Source: Marinilabiliales bacterium
Lineage (GTDB): Bacteria > Bacteroidota > Bacteroidia > Bacteroidales > SZUA-534
NCBI GenBank assembly: GCA_003512955.1
Contig: DOTG01000043.1
Span: 7,717-71,716, forward strand
Direction: 5' to 3'
DNA length: 64,000 nt
Shown piece after piece: positions 17,602 to 26,544 of the stretch. Position numbers and translations under genes: made by a program. The notes below the pieces were generated by a model. It saw only the letters and a list, made by a program, of their open reading frames with translations. It did no database searches and was not told where the DNA came from. Numbering within the stretch: position 1 is the first letter of the stretch; every line of letters begins with the position of its first letter.

Positions 17602-18219
17602 ATGATACGAAAAGTTGTTCAAACCGTCATTCTCGGGTTCCTAAGTGTAGGGACCTTATTCAGTCAGCAAAACACAAAAACTACAGATACTTATTATAGA
17701 TGCTTTGCAGGAAGTTCGGCTTTTTTACTTGGAAATTTATCTTCGAATTCACCATCATTTTACCAGTTGAATTTTGGGTACAGAATTACCTCCAAAGATG
17801 TAGTTTCGCTAGAAGCAATTACCTGGAAATTTGACGCGCCCTTGGGCATCCCGTATGGCCCATCATACGGTGACGAAAGCGAAAACTACCCCGGCAGCAT
17901 CAGAGAGTATGGCATTGGTGTTGTATATCAGCGCTTTTTATGGAAAGGTTTATACACCTCGTTACAGGCATTGCCCCTAAAAAGGGTCTATTTTGACGAA
18001 AACGATAAAAAGATTCAGAATGGTTTTCAGTTATTTTCGACTTTCCGGATTGGGTATCATATACCTCTGTATAAAAACAGATTTTTTATTGAACCATCTA
18101 TTGCCGGGACTTTCTGGCCAATCAGTACAAATGTCCCACAAGCTTTTGCCGATAAAGATGAGAAATGGAATAAATACTTTCTATTTGAGCCGGGCTTACA
18201 TTTCGGGGTCAATTTTTAA
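17602..18219 (+). CDS. Exported outer-membrane beta-barrel-like protein
   Basis: A signal peptide (residues ~1-20, ending LFSQQ) is followed by alternating hydrophobic/aromatic strands (FYQLNFGYRITSKDVVSLEA, FRIGYHIPLYKNRFFIEPS) and a C-terminus ending in FGVNF, a typical outer-membrane sorting signal with final Phe. At 205 residues it would make a barrel of about eight strands. It is probably a small outer-membrane protein of unknown role. Confidence 0.7.
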   Translation: MIRKVVQTVILGFLSVGTLFSQQNTKTTDTYYRCFAGSSAFLLGNLSSNSPSFYQLNFGYRITSKDVVSLEAITWKFDAPLGIPYGPSYGDESENYPGSIREYGIGVVYQRFLWKGLYTSLQALPLKRVYFDENDKKIQNGFQLFSTFRIGYHIPLYKNRFFIEPSIAGTFWPISTNVPQAFADKDEKWNKYFLFEPGLHFGVNF

Positions 18220-18416
18220 AAGTCGGTCTATTTGGAATATAAAGTAAGAAAAAGAATAAAAACCAGTCCATAATCGAGGCCACCCCTTCATAATACTGGC
18301 GGGGGAAGTCTCAACCCTACCCCAAATTATTAGTTATTTTACTCCATAAGACCTTCTTATTTTGGTTCTGCTTGTTGTTGATTTCATACCAAATTTTCTT
18401 CACTGTAAAATATTGG

Positions 18417-18424
18417 TATTTTTG
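18417..18424 (+). promoter_or_regulatory. -7 element for MFS gene
   Basis: TATTTTTG matches TAnnTTTG. It lies 6 bases before an upstream ATG (18430) and 30 bases before the ATG at 18454. Transcription would therefore start near 18430, which favours the second ATG as the true start. Confidence 0.5.
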
Positions 18425-18453
18425 ATACATTGAAATACCTCAAAAAAACAGTT

Positions 18454-19836
18454 ATGGAGTGGAGCAAAAAACAGCTATCTATCTTAGCCATCGTGGCCGT
18501 TACTTCATTTATAGGGACGTTTCTTATTTCGTCGGTAAATATAGCATTGCCTGCCATTGAAAAGAGTTTTTCGCTGGGAGCGGTAACCCTGAGCTGGGTG
18601 GTAACCTCCTTTCTGCTGGCTACGGCTATGTTTCTGCTCCCTTCAGGGCGTTGGGCCGATATATCGGGGGTTCGGCGGATGTTCAAATGGGGTGTGGTTA
18701 TCTTCACCTTTTCGTCGTTGGCTTGCGGTTTGTCCCCTTCAGGGTTTTGGCTCATCCTTTTCCGCTTTTTGCAAGGCATAGGCGGCGCATTTTCCAGCAC
18801 CACCGGGCCGGCTATCCTGGTTTCGGCCTTTTTGCCCCAATACCGGGGACGGGTTTTAGGTATCTCGGTTTCGGCGGTGTATCTGGGATTGGCCTTTGGC
18901 CCCTTTGCCGGTGGGTTGTTTACCCAATACCTGGGCTGGCGCTCCATCTTTTATGCATCCACGGTTTTGGGTATTGCCACCACAACCATTGCCTTTCTTT
19001 TCTTAGGAAACGACGAACAGCCCACCGCCAAAGGGAAACCGTTCGGTGCCAGGGGAATCTTCTTTTACATGCTGGGGTTGGTAGTTCTAGTGTACGGGTC
19101 GTCACAAATCCCATCTGTATTCGGTTGGTTATTGATGGGCGGGGGCTTGCTGGCCTTGGTTGTTTTCTGGATGATTGAACGGAAAACGGCCATGCCGGTG
19201 ATTGAGACCAGACTGTTCACCCAAAACCGCCTGTTTGCCTATTCCAATATGGCCGCGTTAATTAACTACAGTGCCACCTTTGCCATCGTTTTTTTGCTGA
19301 GTCTGTATCTGCAAAAGATCAGAAGCCTGGCTCCCCGTGATGCCGGATTGATTCTGATAGCTCAACCTACTGTGATGGCTATCTTTTCGCCAATTGCCGG
19401 CCGCCTGTCCGACCGTGTTCAACCACGATACCTCACCACCCTTGGAATGACCATGTGCACCTTGGGTTTAGCAGCTTTTACCTTTCTGTCGATGGCAACC
19501 CCTCTTGGAATCATTATTGGCCTGCTGGTTTGGGTGGGATTGGGTTTTGCCTTTTTCTCGTCGCCCAATATGAATACCATCATGAGTTCGGTAGCCAAAA
19601 ACCAATATGGCCTGGCTTCGGGTTCGGCAGCCACCATGCGTGTACTTGGCCAAATCATCAGCATGACCATTGTTACCCTATATTTTGCCGGATTTTTTGG
19701 CAAAAGTGCCATCGAATCGGTGCCATCTGATGTGTTCCTATCGGCCATGAAGTGGGGTTTTGGGAGTTTTACCCTCATCAGTGCCAGTGGTATCTATTTT
19801 TCATTTTACCGTGGAAAAATAGACCGCAATCACTGA
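18454..19836 (+). CDS. MFS multidrug exporter, DHA2-like
   Basis: This 460-residue major-facilitator protein has about 14 predicted membrane helices. It carries motif A-like GRWADISGVRRMFKWG in the loop after TM2, the TM4 motif RFLQGIGGAFSSTTGP, and the TM5 antiporter-type GLAFGPFAGGLFTQYLGWR. These fit DHA2-family proton-coupled drug exporters (QacA/EmrB type). The substrate is unknown. The ATG at 18454 is chosen over 18430 because a -7 element ends at 18424. It is a single gene; dps follows with its own promoter. Confidence 0.88.
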   Translation: MEWSKKQLSILAIVAVTSFIGTFLISSVNIALPAIEKSFSLGAVTLSWVVTSFLLATAMFLLPSGRWADISGVRRMFKWGVVIFTFSSLACGLSPSGFWLILFRFLQGIGGAFSSTTGPAILVSAFLPQYRGRVLGISVSAVYLGLAFGPFAGGLFTQYLGWRSIFYASTVLGIATTTIAFLFLGNDEQPTAKGKPFGARGIFFYMLGLVVLVYGSSQIPSVFGWLLMGGGLLALVVFWMIERKTAMPVIETRLFTQNRLFAYSNMAALINYSATFAIVFLLSLYLQKIRSLAPRDAGLILIAQPTVMAIFSPIAGRLSDRVQPRYLTTLGMTMCTLGLAAFTFLSMATPLGIIIGLLVWVGLGFAFFSSPNMNTIMSSVAKNQYGLASGSAATMRVLGQIISMTIVTLYFAGFFGKSAIESVPSDVFLSAMKWGFGSFTLISASGIYFSFYRGKIDRNH

Positions 19837-19905
19837 ATTCAGCAACGCACATCTTCTTCAGAACCTAATTATAGTTATTGTCGATAATAACATAAGCATT
19901 ATTGA

Positions 19906-19937
19906 TTTGATTGATATTGTTTAAGGCTGTACTTTTG
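19906..19937 (+). promoter_or_regulatory. dps promoter
   Basis: TTTG (19906-19909), 20 bases and TACTTTTG (19930-19937) match both boxes of the Bacteroidota consensus. The dps ATG lies 36 bases further on, giving a normal leader. This promoter also shows that the longer reading frame starting at 19911 is not the real start. Confidence 0.75.
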
Positions 19938-19973
19938 GTGCATCATTTAAAAACAATTAAAAACTCTACACAT

Positions 19974-20438
19974 ATGAGAAACATAGGATTAGATACACAG
20001 AAAAGCCAGATGATTGCAGCATCGTTAAACGATTTGTTAGCCAACTATCAGGTATTTTACATGAATACCCGCGGGTTTCACTGGAACATTAAGGGGGAGA
20101 AGTTTTTTGAGTTGCACTTGAAATTCGAAGAACTGTATAACGACCTGTTGTTAAAGGTGGATGAACTGGCCGAACGGATTCTTACCCTCGGGTTTTCGCC
20201 CGTCCATAGTTATTCCGATTATTTGAAACAATCGGAAATTAATGAGCAAAAAGGGGTGAACCAGGCCAAAGCCACCGTGCAGTCGGTGGTTGATTCATAC
20301 GAAGTTTTGATCCGCAAACAACGGGTTATTCTAACTTTGGCCAGCGAAGCCAACGATGAAGGTACCAATGCACTGATGAGCGATTATATCCGGGAACAGG
20401 AAAAACTGGTGTGGATGTATTCGGCTTTCCTTGGATAA
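19974..20438 (+). CDS. dps: Dps ferritin-like DNA-protection protein
   Basis: Dps forms a dodecameric shell that oxidises and stores iron using peroxide and protects DNA in stress. The 154-residue protein has the four-helix ferritin fold with the ferroxidase-site motif FHWNIKGEKFFELHLKFEEL (His plus Asp/Glu ligands) and a second helix pair ending in DYIREQEKLVWMYSAFLG. The ATG at 19974 is chosen because the upstream extension overlaps the promoter. The N-terminal tail is short with few lysines, so DNA binding through the tail is uncertain. A strong terminator follows. Confidence 0.93.
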   Translation: MRNIGLDTQKSQMIAASLNDLLANYQVFYMNTRGFHWNIKGEKFFELHLKFEELYNDLLLKVDELAERILTLGFSPVHSYSDYLKQSEINEQKGVNQAKATVQSVVDSYEVLIRKQRVILTLASEANDEGTNALMSDYIREQEKLVWMYSAFLG

Positions 20439-20453
20439 CAGGCATTCCATTCA

Positions 20454-20497
20454 AAAAGGGGTTATCAGGTTTTAACAAAACCGATAACCCCTTTTTT
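20454..20497. terminator. Terminator after dps
   Basis: A long stem (AAAAGGGGTTATC and GGTTTT paired with AAAACC and GATAACCCCTTTT, one bulged base) with an AAC loop ends in a T run. It sits between dps and the leftward porin gene and has an A run on its left side, so it may work in both directions. Confidence 0.88.
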
Positions 20498-20549
20498 ATT
20501 TTGAAGCGATGGCTTTTCATTATCCAATAAATGCCGCCCAAAAAGGCTT

Positions 20550-21272
20550 TTAAAAACTCATGCCAACTACCAGAAACACATCGCCAGCATCCGGATTGGT
20601 AATAAACGAGGCTGAAATGGGTAACGAAAAATCCCCGGTTATTTTGATTTCCTTTTCGGCTTTCACTCCCAGGTTTACCAAACCGAAACCATCGGAATAA
20701 TACCCTTCGGCAAAAGTAAGCCCAGCAAAAGGCTGCAAGGAGACACCTTTGATATCGAACGGATAAGCTACTTCGGCATAGGTTGAATACTCATTATCGC
20801 CAGTAATTTCGTCGCGGTCGTTGCCATAGAAAAATAGCCCTGCGGTAACTATCAACGGAAAATTCTCAGTTCCCTCCCACGAGGCTGCTAATTCCAAGGC
20901 GTGGCCTGTTGTATCCTTTCCCCACTCGAAATATTTTATCTTTTCATCAGAATTCTCGACGGGGTTAAAATAATCATTCAGGGTTACCGAAAATGAATTC
21001 AGGGAATAGGTAACAAATAAATCCACCTCCTGCGATTCCTCCCGCGAGAAGGTAAACGAACCCCAAGTACCAACCGTTATGTTTCCAAAACTATAGGCAA
21101 TAGTAGGTTGAATGGCTGGTGATGATGATAAGGCAAGCCCCCGCCAAACATAACGCGAGACCACATCAGCTCCCAATGTTAATGGGCTTGCTTCCGAATC
21201 CTTTTGAGCAACGGTTACCATGGGTGAGCCCATCAACAATGCTAAAGTTAGGAGTGTCCAAAAAAATTTCAT
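20550..21272 (-). CDS. TorF-family putative porin
   Basis: The 240-residue exported protein has a signal peptide (about residues 1-22, ending VTVAQKD). Immediately after it comes the strand LTLGADVVSRYVWRGLALS, typical of the TorF/Gcw_chp putative porin family (SRYVWRG). The body consists of amphipathic strands ending FLVVGMSF, an outer-membrane signature. The family's substrate is not established. It is divergent from the TetR efflux operon, with 467 bases between them, so shared regulation is possible but not shown. Confidence 0.82.
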   Translation of the reverse strand: MKFFWTLLTLALLMGSPMVTVAQKDSEASPLTLGADVVSRYVWRGLALSSSPAIQPTIAYSFGNITVGTWGSFTFSREESQEVDLFVTYSLNSFSVTLNDYFNPVENSDEKIKYFEWGKDTTGHALELAASWEGTENFPLIVTAGLFFYGNDRDEITGDNEYSTYAEVAYPFDIKGVSLQPFAGLTFAEGYYSDGFGLVNLGVKAEKEIKITGDFSLPISASFITNPDAGDVFLVVGMSF

Positions 21273-21373
21273 AAAAGATAGTTTTAAATGATATTATTAC
21301 TATTGTGATTTGTTCTTTCAATAACACAATTTTAAGAATAATTGCTTGAATTTTTATTCATGTCCGAAATATT

Positions 21374-21504
21374 CCAGTGTCAACCAACTATAAAAAGTTG
21401 GGCAATATTCACCTGGTGACTTTTTGATTATGGCATTGTGCCTTATATCCACGCCCGGAGTCACCGGGTGAATTGATGTAAAAGCATGCTTGACTTGACA
21501 CTAG
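21374..21504 (-). mobile_element. MITE-like element, copy A
   Basis: About 131 bases with outer inverted ends (CCAGTGTCAA at the left, TTGACACTAG at the right). Inside is a second inverted repeat (CAATATTCACCTGGTGACT with AGTCACCGGGTGAATTGATG). The whole unit recurs in opposite orientation at 46,663-46,785. The nested palindromes, small size and lack of coding capacity fit a MITE or interspersed palindromic element. It lies in the divergent region between the porin gene and tetR, upstream of the tetR promoter. Confidence 0.75.
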
Positions 21505-21634
21505 TCCTTTAGATGCTCTTATCATTCCAAAATATATTTTCTGACATCATGAAAAAATAAAAATTAAATATGTGAGCTTTATATCCATTAATGCCCTGTT
21601 AACAAAGCTTAAAGCTTGTTGGAAAAAATATTTA

Positions 21635-21709
21635 ACCATCTGGTCAAACTTTTTGGTCAAATTATTTGGTTAATTTAAAAAGGCTCCTTATTTTTGTTGA
21701 CCATTTGGT
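21635..21709 (+). promoter_or_regulatory. tetR promoter flanked by operators
   Basis: TTTG (21665-21668), 20 bases and TATTTTTG (21689-21696) form a full Bacteroidota promoter. Palindromes ACCATCTGGT (21635-21644) and ACCATTTGGT (21700-21709) lie just upstream and just downstream, with TGGTCAA/TGGTTAA half-sites between them. This is the arrangement expected for autoregulation by the adjacent TetR protein controlling the whole efflux operon. Confidence 0.7.
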
Positions 21710-21739
21710 TAAACCAATTGTTTAATTCACGAATGCATT

Positions 21740-22366
21740 ATGACAGAAAAAGAAAAGAACACCGAAGATAGAATTATAGAGGCCGCCAAAGAGATATTTG
21801 TTGCCAAAGGGATGGAGGGTGCACGCATGCAGGAAATTGCTGACAGGGCAGGCATCAATAAATCGCTGCTGCATTATTATTTCCGGAGCAAAGAAAAACT
21901 GTTTGACTATATTTTTATTCAGGCTGCCGGAAAAATTGGGGACATGGTAGGCGAAATAATGACAAAAGAGTACAGTGTGGAAGAAAAGATCCGTTTTTTT
22001 ACTTTACACTACTCCGAACTTTTACAAAAAAATCCCTTTTTACCCAATTTTATCATTAGCGAACTGACCCGTAACCCCGAAATACTGCTTGAACGGTTTA
22101 GCCAGGCCAATATTGAACCAAGTAAGTTTTTTGAACCTTTGCGCATGCAACTTCTGAATGAGGGGTATCACATCTCGCCTCAGGACTTTATTGTCAACCT
22201 GCTATCGCTGGTTATTTTCCCTATAGTGGCAAAACCAATCCTTGAAAATAAAATATTTGGAGGCGACTCAAAAGCCTATCAGGAATTTATTGATCAACGA
22301 AAAGTTTCCATAGCCAATTTTTACCTACATGCGCTCGAAGCTTATAAAATAACGAATAATCAATAA
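21740..22366 (+). CDS. TetR-family efflux-operon repressor
   Basis: The 208-residue regulator has an N-terminal HTH (IIEAAKEIFVAKGMEGARMQ, then IADRAGINKSLLHYYFRSKE) typical of TetR/AcrR and a variable helical ligand domain. It opens the operon with tolC beginning one base after its stop, and paired ACCATnTGGT palindromes surround its promoter. By position it resembles CecR (YbiH), the TetR regulator of E. coli ybhGFSR. The inducer is unknown. Confidence 0.9.
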   Translation: MTEKEKNTEDRIIEAAKEIFVAKGMEGARMQEIADRAGINKSLLHYYFRSKEKLFDYIFIQAAGKIGDMVGEIMTKEYSVEEKIRFFTLHYSELLQKNPFLPNFIISELTRNPEILLERFSQANIEPSKFFEPLRMQLLNEGYHISPQDFIVNLLSLVIFPIVAKPILENKIFGGDSKAYQEFIDQRKVSIANFYLHALEAYKITNNQ

Positions 22367-22367
22367 T

Positions 22368-23726
22368 ATGCTCATTCAAATTATACTTATGATAAACCGT
22401 TTTGTGTTTCACCTGCTGAACCATTTACTTGCAGGTGTAAGAACCTTGATTCAGACAATAACCCTACTGCTCTTTGGTTTGATTGTTTTTTTAGGAATTA
22501 ACCTCATCAATTCTGGCTTAGTTACTGCTCAAACATCAATCACCTTAAAAAACTGTTACGATAGTTTAGAGGCCAACTTCCCTTTGGTGAAGCAAAAAGA
22601 AAAACTGATGGAGATTACGGAACTTAAAATCAAAAACCTGCAAACCAATTACCTGCCCGATATTTATTTAAAGGGAAAAGTCACGTACCAATCAGAAGTA
22701 ACGGCTATTCCAATACAAATGCCCACTGTTCCAGAGGTTCCAAAAGATCAATACAGTGCATTCATCGATGTTACTCAGGTGATTTATGATGGGGGAAACA
22801 CCCAGGCAGCAAAAAAAGTGACCCAACAAAACCTGAAAGTTGAAATACAAAAGGTGGCGGTAGATATTTACAAACTGAAAGAACAAATCAACCAGTTGTA
22901 CTTTACCTGCCTGATGATTCAGGAAAATGACCAGATATTGCAGTTAACCCACCAAACGTTAACAGAGCAAAGAAAAGTTGTTTCAGCAGCCGTTGAGCAA
23001 GGGATGATAAATAGCTCTGAATTAGACTACTTAGATGCCGAACGGCTGAAACTGGAACAACAAATGATAGAACTTGAAACTGGAAAAAGTCAGGCATTGA
23101 TGGCTCTGTCGGAGCTTACCGGCTTCAATATCCCGCAGGATGCACTGATTGAAATCCCGGTTTTTGAACATTCCTTGCCCTCCGAAGTTTTCCGCCCCGA
23201 GCATCAGCTTTTTGATGACCAGGTGGCACTTTTGGATGCTACAGTCGAAGTGACATCGAAAAAACGGATGCCTACGCTGGGAGCGTTTGTAACCGCCGGA
23301 TACGGAAGGCCCGGTTATGACATGTTCAGCGATAATTTTCACGGCTATTACATGGCCGGAGCCCAATTACAGTGGAACATCTGGGATTGGAAACAAACCC
23401 AGCGCGAGAAGAACCAGATTCATCTGCAAAAACAACTGATTACCGATAACAGGGAAGTTTTTAACAAAAACCTCAATATTGCCAAGTCGCAGAACCTCTT
23501 GCAGATTGAAAAACTCAACAAACTGATGGCAAAAGATGCAGAAATTGTAGAACTACAAAACAGAATCACTGAACGCTCGGCATCGCAACTGGCCAATGGA
23601 ATTATCACTTCTGCGGAATACCTTCGGCAATTAAACGCCGATAAACAGGCTCGTGTAAACAAAAAAGTTCATGAAATTCAAAAAACACAAATGCAGGCCG
23701 ATTACCTTTTCAATATTGGTAAATAA
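22368..23726 (+). CDS. TolC-like outer-membrane efflux protein
   Basis: The 452-residue protein has an N-terminal hydrophobic export segment (residues ~30-54, ending LVTAQTS) and two OEP-type repeats rich in long coiled-coil helices with Gln/Glu/Lys, as in TolC channels. SELTGF and the late NGIITSAEYLRQLNADKQAR segment are typical of the family. It would form the outer-membrane exit duct for the downstream HlyD and ABC proteins. An internal ATG at 22389 could be the true start, giving a shorter leader; the upstream ATG overlaps the tetR stop region. Confidence 0.85.
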   Translation: MLIQIILMINRFVFHLLNHLLAGVRTLIQTITLLLFGLIVFLGINLINSGLVTAQTSITLKNCYDSLEANFPLVKQKEKLMEITELKIKNLQTNYLPDIYLKGKVTYQSEVTAIPIQMPTVPEVPKDQYSAFIDVTQVIYDGGNTQAAKKVTQQNLKVEIQKVAVDIYKLKEQINQLYFTCLMIQENDQILQLTHQTLTEQRKVVSAAVEQGMINSSELDYLDAERLKLEQQMIELETGKSQALMALSELTGFNIPQDALIEIPVFEHSLPSEVFRPEHQLFDDQVALLDATVEVTSKKRMPTLGAFVTAGYGRPGYDMFSDNFHGYYMAGAQLQWNIWDWKQTQREKNQIHLQKQLITDNREVFNKNLNIAKSQNLLQIEKLNKLMAKDAEIVELQNRITERSASQLANGIITSAEYLRQLNADKQARVNKKVHEIQKTQMQADYLFNIGK

Positions 23727-23774
23727 CTAAATATCACAGGTTTAAAATATAAAACTACGATAAAAATTAGGAGT

Positions 23775-24659
23775 ATGAGAACATTCATTTTATTCGCAAC
23801 CCTTGCCCTTTTATGGGGCTGCCAAAACAGCAACCACACCACCGACGCTTTCGGAAATTTTGAAGCCGTCGAAATTTTAGTCTCCTCTGAAATGAACGGT
23901 AAATTATTATGGCTTCAAATTGAAGAAGGCCAAATGATTGATAAAAACCAGGAAGTAGGACTTGTAGATACCATAATACCCTCACTGCAATTGGAAGAAA
24001 TAAAGGCACAGATTGCCAAAGTTCAGGCCAACTTGCAAAGTATCGATGCCCAGACTGAGATTCTCGGTCAGCAGGCAGAAAACCTGAATACCGATAAAAG
24101 CCGCATCGAAAACATGATAAAAACCGGCGCTGCTACCCAAAAACAATTTGACGACATATCAGGGGCCTTAAAGGTGATTGACAAACAGCGGGATGCCAAC
24201 CAGTCGCAAAAGGTGGCTGTCTCCAAGGAGCTACAGGTGATAGCTGCCAAAAAACTCCTGTTGGATGAGCAATTACGGAAATGCCACATCCTAAATCCCA
24301 TTTCAGGTTCCGTCCTTGAACGTTATGCCGAAGAAGGTGAAATGACCGCTACCGGAAAGCCGTTGTACAAAATTGCAAAATTAGATACAATCATCCTGCG
24401 GGCTTATGTTTCGGGTGGCCAACTGCATCAAGTTATCAAAGGAAACACCTGCAAGGTTTTGATTGACAAAGGCAAAAAAGAATATCTCGAATTTGAAGGA
24501 ACGATTACCTGGATATCGTCACAGGCAGAATTTACGCCCAAAATTATCCAAACCAAAGAGGAGCGGGTAAACATGGTGTACGCAATTAAAATCGAGATCC
24601 CCAACAATGGGACTATCAAAATTGGCATGCCCGGTGAGGTGAAATTCCAGAACGATTAA
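23775..24659 (+). CDS. HlyD-type periplasmic adaptor lipoprotein
   Basis: This 294-residue membrane-fusion protein bridges the inner-membrane ABC transporter and the TolC-like channel. The signal ends in a lipobox LLWGC (Cys16). An N-terminal lipoyl half (NGKLLWLQIEEGQMIDKNQ) leads into a coiled-coil hairpin (residues ~75-170) and then the second lipoyl half and barrel (ILNPISGSVLERYAEEGE). This is the YbhG-type adaptor. It lies between tolC and the first ATPase in the operon. Confidence 0.9.
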   Translation: MRTFILFATLALLWGCQNSNHTTDAFGNFEAVEILVSSEMNGKLLWLQIEEGQMIDKNQEVGLVDTIIPSLQLEEIKAQIAKVQANLQSIDAQTEILGQQAENLNTDKSRIENMIKTGAATQKQFDDISGALKVIDKQRDANQSQKVAVSKELQVIAAKKLLLDEQLRKCHILNPISGSVLERYAEEGEMTATGKPLYKIAKLDTIILRAYVSGGQLHQVIKGNTCKVLIDKGKKEYLEFEGTITWISSQAEFTPKIIQTKEERVNMVYAIKIEIPNNGTIKIGMPGEVKFQND

Positions 24660-24668
24660 ATTACATCC

Positions 24669-25598
24669 ATGATTAAAATTCACAACCTGTCGAAAAAGTA
24701 TGCCGAGGTAGAGGCCATAAAATCCATCAACCTGCAGGTGAAACCCAACGAGCTTTTCGGGCTTATTGGCCCTGATGGTGCCGGAAAAACAACGCTCTTC
24801 AGGATTTTAACCACTTTACTGATAGCCGATTCGGGCAACGCTGCCCTCGATGGGCTGGATGTAGTTGCCGATTATAAGAAAATCCGGGAACTGATTGGCT
24901 ACATGCCCGGTAGGTTCAGCCTTTATCAGGATTTGAGTGTGGAAGAAAACCTCAGCTTTTTTGCTACTGTTTTCGGTACCACCATTGAAGAAAACTACGA
25001 TTTGATTGCCGACATCTACAAACAGATTGAGCCGTTTAAAAAACGCCTGGCCGGGAAACTCTCGGGCGGGATGAAACAAAAACTGGCGCTCTCCTGTGCG
25101 CTTATTCACAAGCCCAAAATACTGCTGCTCGATGAACCCACTACTGGAGTGGATGCCGTATCGCGGATGGAATTTTGGCAGATGCTGAAAAAACTTCAGC
25201 AAAAAGGCATCACCATTTTGGTAAGTACTCCTTATATGGACGAGGCCAGCCTTTGCGACCGCGTGGCTCTTATACAAAACGGCCAAATCCTGACTGTGGA
25301 TACGCCCAACGGAATCTCAAAAAGCTTTTCAAAACCTCTTTTTGCAGTAAACGCGAGCAATAAATACCAATTGATAAACGATTTGCGGAACTATGATCTT
25401 GCGGCTACCGTGTATCCATTTGGCGAATTTGTACATGTAACTCTTAAAATCAAAAATCCCGATACCGAACCACTCAAGTCATATTTAATATCGAAAGGAA
25501 ACAAGGAAATACAGGTAGGAGCCATTGAGGCCACCATCGAAGATTGCTTTATGGAACTGATGAAGAACGGAGAACGGAGAATGAATATTGAATGTTGA
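24669..25598 (+). CDS. ABC transporter ATPase 1 (YbhF N-half-like)
   Basis: The 309-residue ATPase has Walker A GPDGAGKTT (Asp replaces the more usual Asn/Ser, as in many YbhF N-terminal halves), signature LSGGMKQKLAL, Walker B ILLLDEPTTGVD and a C-terminal extension of about 80 residues. It starts 10 bases after hlyD. With the second ATPase it corresponds to the two halves of the single E. coli protein YbhF. The 168-base gap to the second ATPase is unusually long for this operon and holds a short inverted repeat (CCACTTGT with ACAAGGTGG). Confidence 0.9.
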   Translation: MIKIHNLSKKYAEVEAIKSINLQVKPNELFGLIGPDGAGKTTLFRILTTLLIADSGNAALDGLDVVADYKKIRELIGYMPGRFSLYQDLSVEENLSFFATVFGTTIEENYDLIADIYKQIEPFKKRLAGKLSGGMKQKLALSCALIHKPKILLLDEPTTGVDAVSRMEFWQMLKKLQQKGITILVSTPYMDEASLCDRVALIQNGQILTVDTPNGISKSFSKPLFAVNASNKYQLINDLRNYDLAATVYPFGEFVHVTLKIKNPDTEPLKSYLISKGNKEIQVGAIEATIEDCFMELMKNGERRMNIEC

Positions 25599-25766
25599 TT
25601 AGTGAATTAAAAATTTCATTGCGGCATTGAGCCTTTGCGGTGAAAGAATACCTGAAACCGGATACCTATTTTCAAATTAACCCACTTGTTTATTTGAAAA
25701 TGGTTACAAGGTGGGAAATCATAAAAAATCATAAGCGATCAGTTAAATCAGTGTACCAAATAAAAG

Positions 25767-26534
25767 ATGAACATAAAAAAAGAAAATATTGAAATTTACG
25801 TCCGGAACCTGGTAAAAAAATTTGGCAGCTTTGTAGCCAACGACCACCTGAACTTTGAGGTTTATAAAGGTGAAATTTTTGGATTCCTGGGAGCCAATGG
25901 TGCCGGAAAAACTACGGCCATGCGCATTTTATGCGGCTTATCGCATCCCACCTCAGGGGAAATTACCGTGGCCGGATATGATGTTTACAAACAAACCGAA
26001 CTTATTAAAAAGAACATCGGTTACATGAGCCAGAAATTCTCGCTTTACGAGGATTTAACTGTGATTGAAAACATGGAACTTTATGGAGGCATTTATGGGA
26101 TGAGCCGGAAACATATCCGCGAGCGCGCCGGTGAATTGTTGTCGCGTTTACAAATGGAACATACCCGAAAAGTATTAATTGCCAGTTTACCATTGGGATG
26201 GAAGCAAAAACTGGCTTTTTCGGTGGCCATTCTGCATCAGCCCCGGATTGTTTTTTTAGATGAACCTACCGGAGGGGTTGACCCAATTACCCGCCGCCAG
26301 TTCTGGGATTTGATATACGAAGCAGCCCACGAAGGGATTACTGTTTTTGTAACTACCCATTATATGGACGAGGCCGAATATTGCGACCGCGTAACCATTA
26401 TGGTCGATGGGCGCATTGATGCGTTAGACACTCCCGGACTACTCAAAGAAAGATACCAGGCAGCTAACATGAACGATGTTTTTATTAAAGTAGCCCGGCC
26501 CGATTTTCAATTAACAATTAATAATGAACAATGA
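25767..26534 (+). CDS. ABC transporter ATPase 2 (YbhF C-half-like)
   Basis: The 255-residue ATPase has a normal Walker A (GANGAGKTT) and Walker B (IVFLDEPTGGVDP). Its signature motif is degenerate (LPLGWKQKL rather than LSGGxKQ), as in the C-terminal half of YbhF. This suggests an asymmetric ATPase pair. The last residues, QLTINNEQ, are encoded by an AT-rich spacer repeat (26506-26534), so the natural C-terminus was probably replaced when that repeat arrived. Confidence 0.9.
   Translation: MNIKKENIEIYVRNLVKKFGSFVANDHLNFEVYKGEIFGFLGANGAGKTTAMRILCGLSHPTSGEITVAGYDVYKQTELIKKNIGYMSQKFSLYEDLTVIENMELYGGIYGMSRKHIRERAGELLSRLQMEHTRKVLIASLPLGWKQKLAFSVAILHQPRIVFLDEPTGGVDPITRRQFWDLIYEAAHEGITVFVTTHYMDEAEYCDRVTIMVDGRIDALDTPGLLKERYQAANMNDVFIKVARPDFQLTINNEQ
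26506..26534 (+). repeat. Spacer repeat, left arm
   Basis: TTCAATTAACAATTAATAAT and the bases after it pair with the arm at 26911-26940, allowing for a few mismatches. The two flank the four-helix-bundle gene. This arm encodes the last residues and the stop codon of the preceding ATPase. Confidence 0.75.
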
Positions 26535-26544
26535 GTAATTCTAT

